From Flavobacteriales bacterium (lineage in GTDB: Bacteria > Bacteroidota > Bacteroidia > NS11-12g > UBA9320), in contig JACJZW010000015.1 of assembly GCA_020635355.1 (NCBI GenBank), positions 12,370 through 76,369 on the forward strand: a stretch of DNA of 64,000 bases, written 5' to 3'. The notes under the pieces are model-generated. The model ran no database searches and was not told the DNA's origin. It was given only the letters and a program-made list of their open reading frames with translations. The position numbers and the translations under genes are program-made. This document shows positions 25,246 through 33,561 of the stretch, piece after piece; position 1 is the first letter of the stretch, and every line of letters begins with the position of its first letter.

Positions 25246-26514
25246 ATGCTTCAGGTTAATCACATTCGATCCAACACACAAGAGGTCTTGAACGCTTTAT
25301 CAAAACGCGGGAAGGATTTTTCGGAACCCATTCAGAAAATTTTGAATGCTGATGATGATCGCAAAAACCATCAAACGGCCCTTGACGCTCTGAAGGCTGA
25401 AATGAATACCATTTCAAAGGAAATCGGTGATCTCTACAAAGCGGGTAAGCGGGACGAAGCAGAGATCAAGAAGGGTCGTACAGAAAACCTGAAGGAAGAA
25501 ATTAAAGTGGGAGAAGAGGCACTTCGGGATGCCGAACAACGATTGTTTGAAGCCCTGACCCATGTTCCAAATACGCCTCATGATAATGTGGTAAAAGGCC
25601 ATTCTGCCGAGGATAACGAAATAGTGCTCACCTGGGGCACGGCACCAACCCTCGCTCAGAATAAGCCTCATTGGGAATTGACCAATGACTATGATCTGAT
25701 CGATTTCGAACTGGGCGTTAAAGTAACCGGAGCCGGTTTCCCTGTATATAAAGGTGCCGGTGCTCGCCTTCAACGTGCCCTCATCAATTTTTTCCTTGAT
25801 GAAGCACTCCAGGCGGGATACAAAGAAATTCAACCCCCCATTTTTATCAATGAGGCATCCGGTTTTGGAACCGGCCAGCTGCCCGACAAAGAAGGACAGA
25901 TGTATCACATGACCATCGATAATCTGTTTGCCATTCCAACGGCTGAAGTCCCCATTACCAACTTGTACCGGGATGTGATTCTCAAGGAGTCTGAACTACC
26001 GGTTAAAAATGTAGGATATACGCCTTGTTTCCGACGGGAAGCCGGATCGTATGGAAAGGATGTGCGGGGATTAAATCGTTTGCATCAATTCGATAAGGTG
26101 GAAATCGTTCAGATTGCCCATCCGGACGACTCCTATCAAATACTCGAGGAAATGTCGGCCTATGTTCAAGGCTTGCTTCAAAAACTCGGCTTGCACTATC
26201 GGGTTCTCCGGTTATGCGGGGGCGACATGGGCTTCACCAGTGCCTTGACATACGACATGGAAGTATGGTCGGCCGCACAGGAAAAGTGGCTGGAGGTGAG
26301 TTCCGTATCGTGTTTTGAGACCTATCAGAGTAACCGACTCAAGCTTCGGTTCAAAAATGAAGACGGCAAAAACATGCTGGCGCATACCCTCAACGGATCG
26401 GCATTGGCCCTACCAAGAATTGTTGCGGCATTGTTGGAAAACAACCAAACGGAAACGGGCATCAACATGCCGGAAGTGCTTCGTCCTTATCTCGGATTTG
26501 ACAAGATTTCCTGA
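25246..26514 (+). CDS. serS: Seryl-tRNA synthetase
   Basis: A 422-residue class II aminoacyl-tRNA synthetase. The N-terminal 110 residues form the tRNA-binding coiled coil (ILNADDDRKNHQTALDALKA onward). Motif 2 is CFRREAGSYGKD (about 260), the Ser-site TAEVPITN is just before, and motif 3 is NGSALALPRIVAALLENNQ near the C-terminus. Length is normal. A CAACTTTG near-match to the -7 box lies about 20 bp upstream. Confidence 0.96.
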   Translation: MLQVNHIRSNTQEVLNALSKRGKDFSEPIQKILNADDDRKNHQTALDALKAEMNTISKEIGDLYKAGKRDEAEIKKGRTENLKEEIKVGEEALRDAEQRLFEALTHVPNTPHDNVVKGHSAEDNEIVLTWGTAPTLAQNKPHWELTNDYDLIDFELGVKVTGAGFPVYKGAGARLQRALINFFLDEALQAGYKEIQPPIFINEASGFGTGQLPDKEGQMYHMTIDNLFAIPTAEVPITNLYRDVILKESELPVKNVGYTPCFRREAGSYGKDVRGLNRLHQFDKVEIVQIAHPDDSYQILEEMSAYVQGLLQKLGLHYRVLRLCGGDMGFTSALTYDMEVWSAAQEKWLEVSSVSCFETYQSNRLKLRFKNEDGKNMLAHTLNGSALALPRIVAALLENNQTETGINMPEVLRPYLGFDKIS

Positions 26515-26547
26515 CATTTGGGTCTGCGGCTTCCGCGCCTGAATGCT

Positions 26548-26555
26548 TAACTTTG
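26548..26555 (+). promoter_or_regulatory. -7 box (TAACTTTG) before the Kazal gene
   Basis: Exact TAnnTTTG match ending four bases before ATG 26560. It implies a transcript beginning at or near the start codon. A TTTG at 26517-26520 is rather far (27 bp) to be its -33 element. Confidence 0.5.
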
Positions 26556-26559
26556 GACA

Positions 26560-27042
26560 ATGGTTCGGATTGCTCTGACATTTATTTTCTCGCTGACCAT
26601 CAGCAGCTTATTTGCTCAGTTCCCGAATCAGATGTGTGTTGATTCCAATCGGATCGACCCATTCTTTCAATGTAATGACCCGAACTTCATGCCGGTTTGT
26701 GGCTGTAACTTCAAAACCTATCGCAATGAATGCGTGGCTTTCCGAAACTACGGAGTAAATACCATCCAATACGATGGCGTGTGCCTGGAAGATTATTTGT
26801 TTCTATCCATCTACCCCAACACCGTTACGGCTCAGGTAGATGCCTATCTGCAATTTTACAAGGCGTCATCGGCATCCATTCAAATTCGGGATGCTTATGG
26901 TAAGCTGATGTTCAGCCAGAATTATCCCGTGGTAGATAAGCGTCAATTCACCTTTTATGTGAGCGATTATCGGCCGGGTATGTACTTTATGTTTGTCTCA
27001 ACCGGAGGCATTTACACCTATCAGCGATTTGTAAAACTCTAA
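26560..27042 (+). CDS. Kazal-type protease inhibitor domain fused to a T9SS sorting domain
   Basis: A 160-residue secreted protein. A signal peptide (residues 1-19, ending SSLFA) is followed by six cysteines at 26, 38, 47, 49, 58 and 75 in the Kazal pattern, with the core PVCGCNFKTYRNEC and a closing YDGVC. Kazal domains insert a loop into serine proteases and block them. Residues 80-160 resemble a type A T9SS sorting domain (LSIYPNTVTAQ, IRDAYGKLMFS, YRPGMYFMFVS, ending RFVKL), with NT replacing the usual NP. The protein is thus predicted to be exported and shown on the cell surface or released. A hydrolase gene follows two bases later. Confidence 0.8.
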   Translation: MVRIALTFIFSLTISSLFAQFPNQMCVDSNRIDPFFQCNDPNFMPVCGCNFKTYRNECVAFRNYGVNTIQYDGVCLEDYLFLSIYPNTVTAQVDAYLQFYKASSASIQIRDAYGKLMFSQNYPVVDKRQFTFYVSDYRPGMYFMFVSTGGIYTYQRFVKL

Positions 27043-27044
27043 CT

Positions 27045-27893
27045 ATGCGTCTTAGAACGATTCACACCGGAAATTTCAAATTGGATGGTGGTGCCATGTT
27101 TGGAGTGGTACCTAAGAGTCTTTGGAACCGGCTTAATCCTGCCGATGAGAACAACATGTGCAATTGGGCTATGCGTTGTTTATTGGTGGAAGATGGCAAC
27201 CGACTCATCCTGATTGATAACGGAATTGGTGATAAACAAAGTGAGAAGTTCTTTGGATACTATTACCTGAACGGCGATCATTCGTTGGAGAAGTCGCTCC
27301 ATTCAGCAGGGGTTGATTTTGGCGACATCACCGATGTGGTGCTCACCCACCTGCATTTTGACCACTGCGGTGGAAGCATTCGGTACAATCAATCCACGGA
27401 TCGTTTTGTTCCGACTTTTCCCAATGCAACCTACTGGTCTCACGAAGCTCACTGGGATCACGCCTTGAATCCCAATCCGCGGGAACGAGCCTCTTTTTTG
27501 AAAGAAAACATTGTCCCCATTGAGGAAAGTGGTCAGCTTAAATTCGTTGGCACCGATCTTCGGATCTCAGAAAACATCGATGTGATTTTGGCGAATGGTC
27601 ACACGGAAAAAATGATGTGCCCTCGCATCAATCTCGGGGAGCGGGAGTTAATTTTTTGTGCCGATTTGATTCCTTCAGCTGCTCATGTTCCGCCGCACTA
27701 CGTCATGGCTTATGACATCAGACCGCTGGATAGTATGACCGAATCGGCAGCGTTTCTGGACGAAGTTGTTCAAAAGAACAGCATCCTCTTCTTTGAACAC
27801 GACCTGCTGAACGAATGTGGTACCGTTGAAAAAACCGATCGGGGATTTAAGGCGGGAGAGGTATTTTCATTGGAAAGCGCTTTAACAATGTAA
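27045..27893 (+). CDS. Metallo-beta-lactamase-fold hydrolase
   Basis: A 282-residue MBL-fold protein with the zinc motif HLHFDHCGG (about residues 103-111), a middle His in ANGHTEKM and a conserved Asp in FCADLIPS and His in FFEHDLL. The insertion EAHWDHALNPNPRER is typical of the AHL-lactonase-like branch. No signal peptide, so it acts in the cytoplasm. The ATG is two bases after the Kazal gene stop, so the two are likely co-transcribed although a functional link is not obvious. Confidence 0.85.
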   Translation: MRLRTIHTGNFKLDGGAMFGVVPKSLWNRLNPADENNMCNWAMRCLLVEDGNRLILIDNGIGDKQSEKFFGYYYLNGDHSLEKSLHSAGVDFGDITDVVLTHLHFDHCGGSIRYNQSTDRFVPTFPNATYWSHEAHWDHALNPNPRERASFLKENIVPIEESGQLKFVGTDLRISENIDVILANGHTEKMMCPRINLGERELIFCADLIPSAAHVPPHYVMAYDIRPLDSMTESAAFLDEVVQKNSILFFEHDLLNECGTVEKTDRGFKAGEVFSLESALTM

Positions 27894-27952
27894 CCTGCTA
27901 TTGATCAAGCAGTAGCCTGCCTATTGTCAACTTGGGAATTCCCCGGTTGAAC

Positions 27953-27960
27953 TACATTTG
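27953..27960 (+). promoter_or_regulatory. -7 box (TACATTTG)
   Basis: Exact TAnnTTTG match 16 bases before ATG 27977, with a TTG at 27932 about 18 bp upstream as a possible -33 element. Confidence 0.5.
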
Positions 27961-27976
27961 AGTAATTATTATCACT

Positions 27977-28855
27977 ATGAAACAGATTCTGATTGTATTC
28001 GTTGCCTTAGTCGGGTTTGCTTCCTTAGAGGCCTCAGGGGCTGAAATTCAACCACCCGATTCCAGTCGTAAAGACACCACCACCTATGATGTCGTCATTA
28101 AAAATGATGGAGTGGAGTTTACCGGTCACATTGTCTCACAGGATGCCCGTGAAGTGGTGATCGAAACAAAAAATATGGGCTTGGTGGCTATTCCAAAACA
28201 TGAAATCAAAACCATCAAAAAGGTAAAGGCTTCAGAAATAGATAAAGCTTCCGGTCGGCTGCTCAATGATCGATTTGCAAGTCGGTATTTTCTTACTGCC
28301 AACGGTTTACCCATTGAAAAAGGGGAAAGCTATGTGCAGTGGACCTTGGCCGGACCCGACATTGAGTTTGCAGTTGGAAAACGTTTTGGAGTTGGCGTCA
28401 TGACCAGTTGGTTAGGTGTACCCTTGATTGGCTCTGCGAAATACTCATTCCCGGTTAGCAAAAATTTCAATATCGGGGTGGGTGCACTTGTAGGCTCCAT
28501 GACCTGGACAAACATTACCCAAGGTGGGGTACTTCCGTATACTTCGCTTACGTTGGGAAACCGACAGAGAAACCTAAATTTTAGTGTTGGACATGCCACT
28601 TTATTCTCGGAAGGAACCACGGAAGGTTCAGGCCTATACTCCATTGCTGCCATGACCAGTATGGGACCAAAAGTTTCGTTTGTGTTTGATTCGTTTATCC
28701 TACCAAGCAACGGCCTATTTATTGCCGCACCCTGCATTCGATGGTCAACTAAACCCAATAAAGCTATTCAGTTTGGCTTGGGTGCTTTTGCCCGGAAAGG
28801 CGAGTTTTTCCCCTTGCCTATTCCAGCAATTCAATGGTTTCAAACCATTAACTAG
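27977..28855 (+). CDS. Secreted/outer-membrane protein of unknown function
   Basis: A 292-residue protein with a signal peptide (IVFVALVGFASLEASGA). Residues 40-80 (VVIKNDGVEFTGHIVSQDAR, VAIPKHEIKTIKKV) form a small SH3-like segment seen in Bacteroidota surface proteins. The rest is Gly-rich beta sequence (FNIGVGALVGSMTW, YTSLTLGNRQRNLNFSVGH) consistent with a barrel. Function unknown. The acetyltransferase gene starts right after the stop codon. Confidence 0.68.
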   Translation: MKQILIVFVALVGFASLEASGAEIQPPDSSRKDTTTYDVVIKNDGVEFTGHIVSQDAREVVIETKNMGLVAIPKHEIKTIKKVKASEIDKASGRLLNDRFASRYFLTANGLPIEKGESYVQWTLAGPDIEFAVGKRFGVGVMTSWLGVPLIGSAKYSFPVSKNFNIGVGALVGSMTWTNITQGGVLPYTSLTLGNRQRNLNFSVGHATLFSEGTTEGSGLYSIAAMTSMGPKVSFVFDSFILPSNGLFIAAPCIRWSTKPNKAIQFGLGAFARKGEFFPLPIPAIQWFQTIN

Positions 28856-28856
28856 C

Positions 28857-29294
28857 GTGATAAACGTTCAGTGTACGGAAATAGCTTTCCAGAGCCCTTT
28901 GTATCGGGATTCTGTCCAATTACGAGATGCAGTTCTGCGCGCCCCGCTGGGATTGCGGTTCAGTCAATCGGATTTGGATGAGGAAGTCAATCAACTCCAT
29001 TTGGCGGCCTTTCACCAAGATCAGTTGATTGCAATATTGATTCTGGTTTCAGGCGAGGGATTCATTAAAATGAGACAGGTTGCTGTTCACCCCGACTTCA
29101 GAGGAAAGGGTGTTGGTGAACAACTGGTACGCTATTCCGAACAAGTTGCCCGGAATCTTGGTTTCAAGCTCATGACCTTGCACGCACGCCTGGTTGCACG
29201 TGACTTCTATCTCAAACTGAAGTATGAAACCGACGGTATTCTTTTTGAAGAAGTTGGAATTCCACATGTACGGATGTGGAAAAAACTCGGATGA
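28857..29294 (+). CDS. GNAT-family N-acetyltransferase
   Basis: A 145-residue GNAT protein starting at GTG one base after the TAG of the preceding gene. It has the acetyl-CoA binding motif A, MRQVAVHPDFRGKGVGEQLV (Q/RxxGxG/A type), and a C-terminal ARDFYLKLKYETDG block. The N-terminus, LRDAVLRAPLGLRFSQSDLD, matches the ElaA/YjgM-like branch. Substrate unknown. The close spacing suggests translational coupling. Confidence 0.85.
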   Translation: MINVQCTEIAFQSPLYRDSVQLRDAVLRAPLGLRFSQSDLDEEVNQLHLAAFHQDQLIAILILVSGEGFIKMRQVAVHPDFRGKGVGEQLVRYSEQVARNLGFKLMTLHARLVARDFYLKLKYETDGILFEEVGIPHVRMWKKLG

Positions 29295-29369
29295 ACCAAA
29301 CGAAAAGGGAATAAGGACGGGCGAATAACAATCAGCTCCAACAAGAATTCAAGCTGAACGCTGATCTCA

Positions 29370-30920
29370 CTACGCGATCTGCTCCACTTCCATCTTCTTC
29401 ACGCCGTCAAGGAAGTACATATTGAGTTGCCCCTTGTTCTTCGCCTGAATGGATCCCCGGGAGGTGAAATTGAATTGTAAACGGGCCAGCTTATAAACTT
29501 CTTCAGAAACGTTGATCTTCTCAACTTCCCCGTTCTGTTCCATGCGAGCCGCCGTATTAACCGTATCGCCCCAAACATCGTAGATGAACTTGGTTGAACC
29601 CACCACACCGGCAACCAATGATCCGCTGTGGATTCCCATTCGCATCTTAAAGGCTGGTCGTTTATCACGCGCGCGCTCCTCTTCTTCCTTAATCACAAAA
29701 TCCCGCATCTCAATGGCCGCCTTTAATACTTCGCTGCAGTGATCCGGATTGGGCTCCGGTAATCCGCTCACGCACATGTAGGCATCACCAATGGTCTTGA
29801 TTTTTTCAATGTTGTATCTGGAAATAATCCGATCAAAGGCGCGGAAATAGTAATTGATTTCATTTACCAGTTCAATGGGTGTCATCCCCTCGGCAATGGT
29901 GGTGAACGACTGAAAATCTGTAAACAGAACCGTAACGTTATCGTAGTGATGTGGCGTAGTTTGTCCGCGTTCCTTCAATTCGCTCGCCACGGGCTTGGGC
30001 AAAATATTCAGCAACAATTCATCGCTCTTTTCACGTTCCTCTTCAATAACCTTGTTCTTCTCGGCCAGCTTGCGATTACTTCGTTTATTCTGCATGAAAG
30101 CCAGGAACAGAAAGGTGAGCACCAGGACAATTCCGATAACGGTACCCAGCAAAATGTTGCGTTTGTTCTTCTCCTCACTCAGGTCCAATTTGATTTGTTG
30201 ATTTTCCAATTCCTGTTCCTGAATTTTGAGTTGGGCCTTCATCTGCGTTTCACTCATAGAATCAATGGTGGCCACAGCTGCCTGATTATCTTCTACCAAA
30301 CCGGAAATCTGTTCATCCTTCACTTCAACATCGTGTTTGGTTTGCTGCAGGGTTTGGTTGGTTGCCGTCAATGAATTCGACGTTTGCTCCAATGACTTGG
30401 ATGTTTGTTCCAGATTGTCGGCCAATTGCTTCACCTTCCGCTGAATATTTTGCTCCTCTATCTCCGTGTACTTCCGATAGTAATCGAGGGCCTGATTGGT
30501 CATTTTCAAGAAGGCATATTCCTCGGCCAAGCGCTTGTAACTGGCCAAAATCCCATTCTTATCCCCAATGTTAGTGGCATACTTTGCCGCTTCCTCATAC
30601 GCTTGAATGGCAGCCTTAGGCTGAAGTAATGATCGTTTTTCCCGATGCATCTCTCCCATGGCGTAATAGGCCTGAAACAAAATACCACCATCGTTAAGCG
30701 TTTTGGCAATGGCAATACACTCGTCCAACTTGGCGAAAGCTGCTTTCTTATCGGACGATTTTAAGGCTTGAGCTTCATGAAAAAGTTCCCATGCCCGTTG
30801 ACTCGATTGATCATTACCCTGAGCTACCTCGCCGTCCTTATTGCGATGTGTTGAGGAAGCATACACCGGAACGGATGCCATCAGTGTCAATACCAATATG
30901 GTTGTTGCAAGTCGGTTCAT
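29370..30920 (-). CDS. TPR-containing class III adenylate/guanylate cyclase
   Basis: A 516-residue signalling enzyme. It has a signal peptide (ending VYASS), TPR-like helices (about residues 40-150), a long coiled coil built on LEQTSxSL repeats (about 165-250), one membrane helix (about 255-275, LLGTVIGIVLVLTFLFLAF) and a cytosolic catalytic domain (about 320-500). Metal-binding Asp residues sit in LFTDFQSFT and TIGDAY, the purine-recognising Lys in KIKTIGDAY, and the transition-state Asn/Arg in VNTAAR. The sensor part would be periplasmic, the cyclase inside. It is a single gene. cAMP rather than cGMP as product is not certain. Confidence 0.87.
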   Translation of the reverse strand: MNRLATTILVLTLMASVPVYASSTHRNKDGEVAQGNDQSSQRAWELFHEAQALKSSDKKAAFAKLDECIAIAKTLNDGGILFQAYYAMGEMHREKRSLLQPKAAIQAYEEAAKYATNIGDKNGILASYKRLAEEYAFLKMTNQALDYYRKYTEIEEQNIQRKVKQLADNLEQTSKSLEQTSNSLTATNQTLQQTKHDVEVKDEQISGLVEDNQAAVATIDSMSETQMKAQLKIQEQELENQQIKLDLSEEKNKRNILLGTVIGIVLVLTFLFLAFMQNKRSNRKLAEKNKVIEEEREKSDELLLNILPKPVASELKERGQTTPHHYDNVTVLFTDFQSFTTIAEGMTPIELVNEINYYFRAFDRIISRYNIEKIKTIGDAYMCVSGLPEPNPDHCSEVLKAAIEMRDFVIKEEEERARDKRPAFKMRMGIHSGSLVAGVVGSTKFIYDVWGDTVNTAARMEQNGEVEKINVSEEVYKLARLQFNFTSRGSIQAKNKGQLNMYFLDGVKKMEVEQIA

Positions 30921-31023
30921 TCAACAAGTTTAGAGATTTTATTGTGGATTTTGATTGACGGGTTGAATTTTGAAATCCAAGTCAAAGACATTCAGCGAAT
31001 TGCCTGTAATTTGCAGGCCAATA

Positions 31024-32751
31024 ATGGGATTTCTGGAGCACATACACTCTCCTGACGACCTTAAAAAGATCCGTCCGGAATCACTGCCTGAGGTGTGTGC
31101 TGAGCTACGTGCGTTTCTTATTAATTGTATCACACAGAATGGTGGTCATTTCAGCGCCAATCTGGGCACTGTGGAACTCACGGTCGCACTCCATTATGTA
31201 TTTGACACACCCAATGACCAACTCATTTGGGATGTGGGACACCAGGCTTACGGGCACAAAGTGCTAACCGGACGTAGATCAAAACTCGCTTCTATTCGTT
31301 CGAAAAATGGCATCAGCGGATTTCCCAAACGCGATGAAAGCCTTTTTGACGCATTTGGAACCGGTCACTCTTCTACCTCTATTTCAGCCGCCTTGGGGAT
31401 GGCTATCGCGGATAAATTATCGGGAAATAATCGGGCACATATTGCGGTCATTGGCGATGGAAGTCTTTCTGCTGGAATGGCGTGGGAAGCGTTGAATAAT
31501 GCGGCTCAATCCAATACCCGGCTGATCATTGTTATTAACGACAACCGGATGGGAATTGATCCGAATACCGGTGCGTTGGGTTCGTATTTGGATGGCTTGC
31601 AAAGCGGAGAACCAAACTTTTTCTCACAACTGGGCTTTGAATACGTTGGACCTGATGATGGTCACCAAATCCACCATTTGGTTGAACAGGCAACCTATTT
31701 AAAATCATGCCTTCATCCGGTGATCTGGCATATTCGCACAGTCAAAGGAAAAGGATATGCTCCGGCCGAGGCTGAACAAACCAAATGGCACGCCGTGAAA
31801 TATGTTAAAATCCGGGACGAAGAATCCATTCCGGAAACCCGCTTTCAGGATGTATTTGGCGATACACTGGTGGAACTGGCCGAGCAAAACACCAAGGTAG
31901 TTGGAATCACACCGGCCATGCCTTCTGGATGTTCCATGAACAACTTGATGCAACGTTTCCCCGACCGAGCGTTTGATGTAGGCATTGCCGAACAACATGC
32001 CGTAACCGTTGCTGCCGGAATGGCTGCCAATGGATTGATTCCGTTTTGCAACATCTATAGTTCCTTCCTTCAACGTGCGTACGATCAGGTGATACACGAC
32101 GTTTGCCTACAAAATCTACCCGTTATTTTTTGTCTCGACCGTGCTGGTGTAGTTGGTGAAGATGGGGCCACGCATCACGGGCTTTATGATCTGGCATTCC
32201 TGCGACCAATACCCAATCTGGAGATCCTTTGCCCATCCGGTGCCGATGAATTATCATCCGCCATGCGCTACGCGGTTGAACACCGCCAGGGTCCTGTGGC
32301 CATCCGATATCCCAAAGGGGATGCTTCCAATGTGAAGGGGACAACTTCAACATTTGCACCAGGCAGTTATTCCATCCTGAAAGAAGGAAAATCAGCCGTT
32401 ATTCTGGCAGCGGGACCGATGGCTTTGGTGGCTCAACAAGCACTGGACGGAACTGATTGTACCCTCATCGACATCCGCTTCATCAAACCGTTAAATCATG
32501 AATTGATGAAGGATATCGTTCATCGATATCACATTGTTATTACAGTGGAAGATGGTTGTAGGGATGGTGGTTTTGGATCGGCGGTACTGGAACAACTATC
32601 CGATCTTGGCTACACGGGCAAGGTGCATCGTATGGGATTCCCGGATGAGTTCATTGAACACGCCACGCGGGAAGAACTGTTGACCGAATTTGGTCTGGAT
32701 CAAACCGGTATTCGAAACGCTGTAGATCAGCTCATCAACCCATCGATATAA
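31024..32751 (+). CDS. dxs: 1-deoxy-D-xylulose-5-phosphate synthase
   Basis: A 575-residue thiamine-diphosphate enzyme that joins pyruvate and glyceraldehyde 3-phosphate in the first step of the MEP isoprenoid pathway. Seen are the substrate His in DVGHQAYGHK, the TPP/Mg motif GDGSLSAGMAWEALNNA, GIAEQHAVTVAAGMA with the catalytic Glu, and GATHHGLYDLAFLR. ATG 31024 (MGFLEHIHSPDDL) is chosen over the open frame upstream because DXS proteins begin with this stretch. It overlaps the 3' end of cmk by 17 bp, tail to tail. Confidence 0.94.
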   Translation: MGFLEHIHSPDDLKKIRPESLPEVCAELRAFLINCITQNGGHFSANLGTVELTVALHYVFDTPNDQLIWDVGHQAYGHKVLTGRRSKLASIRSKNGISGFPKRDESLFDAFGTGHSSTSISAALGMAIADKLSGNNRAHIAVIGDGSLSAGMAWEALNNAAQSNTRLIIVINDNRMGIDPNTGALGSYLDGLQSGEPNFFSQLGFEYVGPDDGHQIHHLVEQATYLKSCLHPVIWHIRTVKGKGYAPAEAEQTKWHAVKYVKIRDEESIPETRFQDVFGDTLVELAEQNTKVVGITPAMPSGCSMNNLMQRFPDRAFDVGIAEQHAVTVAAGMAANGLIPFCNIYSSFLQRAYDQVIHDVCLQNLPVIFCLDRAGVVGEDGATHHGLYDLAFLRPIPNLEILCPSGADELSSAMRYAVEHRQGPVAIRYPKGDASNVKGTTSTFAPGSYSILKEGKSAVILAAGPMALVAQQALDGTDCTLIDIRFIKPLNHELMKDIVHRYHIVITVEDGCRDGGFGSAVLEQLSDLGYTGKVHRMGFPDEFIEHATREELLTEFGLDQTGIRNAVDQLINPSI

Positions 32752-33421
32752 CACCCTTAGCCCAGGTCAATGCAATTTGCGCCTGTTCCTCGCGGGTCAT
32801 GTCGGTATTGTTAAGGACGATGGCATCGGGAGCTTGGACAAGCGGACTTATATCCCTCGTAGAGTCCATCACATCGCGTTCACGGATATTGTGCAAGATG
32901 TCATCGTAATCAGCCGGAATACCTTTTTCCTGTAATTCCAGATAGCGTCTACGTGCCCTGACATCCGGCTCTGCTGTCATAAAAATCTTCAATTCAGCAT
33001 CTGGGAAAACCACTGTTCCAATATCCCGTCCGTCCATCACCACACCTTTTTCTTCCCCGATTTTCTGTTGTTGCGCAACCAGAAATTCCCGCACTTCCTT
33101 CAAGGCGCTCACTTCACTCACCCGACTGGATATCTCCATACCGCGGATAAGAGTTTCCACATTTTCTCCATTTAAGTGGGTAAAGAAGAATCCGGCCTCC
33201 GGATCGTATTCAAAATGGATGGCGATATTTCCCAAAACAGACGGATCACGATGCACCTCATCCAAACCAATCTGATTGCGGATAAGGTATAGGGTCACTG
33301 CGCGATACATCGCACCGGAGTCAATAAACAAATAGCCGAGGTCCTTTGCTAGATTCTTTGCCAACGTGCCTTTTCCGCAACTGGAATGGCCGTCAATGGC
33401 GATATTAATTTTTCTCGGCAT
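32735..33421 (-). CDS. cmk: Cytidylate kinase
   Basis: A 228-residue kinase that phosphorylates CMP and dCMP. The P-loop is DGHSSCGKGTLAK (about residues 10-22), followed by DSGAMYRAVTLY, the CMP-binding insert with EISSRVSEVSAL, and GRDIGTVVFPDAELKIFMTA. Length is normal for CMP kinases. It converges with dxs (17-bp overlap) and in this genome is not next to porQ. Confidence 0.93.
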   Translation of the reverse strand: MPRKINIAIDGHSSCGKGTLAKNLAKDLGYLFIDSGAMYRAVTLYLIRNQIGLDEVHRDPSVLGNIAIHFEYDPEAGFFFTHLNGENVETLIRGMEISSRVSEVSALKEVREFLVAQQQKIGEEKGVVMDGRDIGTVVFPDAELKIFMTAEPDVRARRRYLELQEKGIPADYDDILHNIRERDVMDSTRDISPLVQAPDAIVLNNTDMTREEQAQIALTWAKGVISMG

Positions 33422-33548
33422 GCGCTACTACTTACGTGATGTGGCGGCAATATAACGGAAGATTTCGGAAAACAAAGGACCACTCATCCCCACTCAACCG
33501 CAACCAACAGATCACGGAAATCGGGGTGTTCTATGCATTTTATTGGGC

Positions 33549-33556
33549 TAAATTTG
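33549..33556 (+). promoter_or_regulatory. -7 box (TAAATTTG) before paaN
   Basis: Exact TAnnTTTG match ending five bases before ATG 33562. It supports that ATG over the longer open frame starting at 33436. Confidence 0.5.
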
Positions 33557-33561
33557 CGACC

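Noticed and set aside
33436..33561. Longer N-terminus for PaaN
   Set aside because: The family begins near MTQTANLIQKHEQ, and a -7 box lies five bases before ATG 33562, inside the supposed extension.
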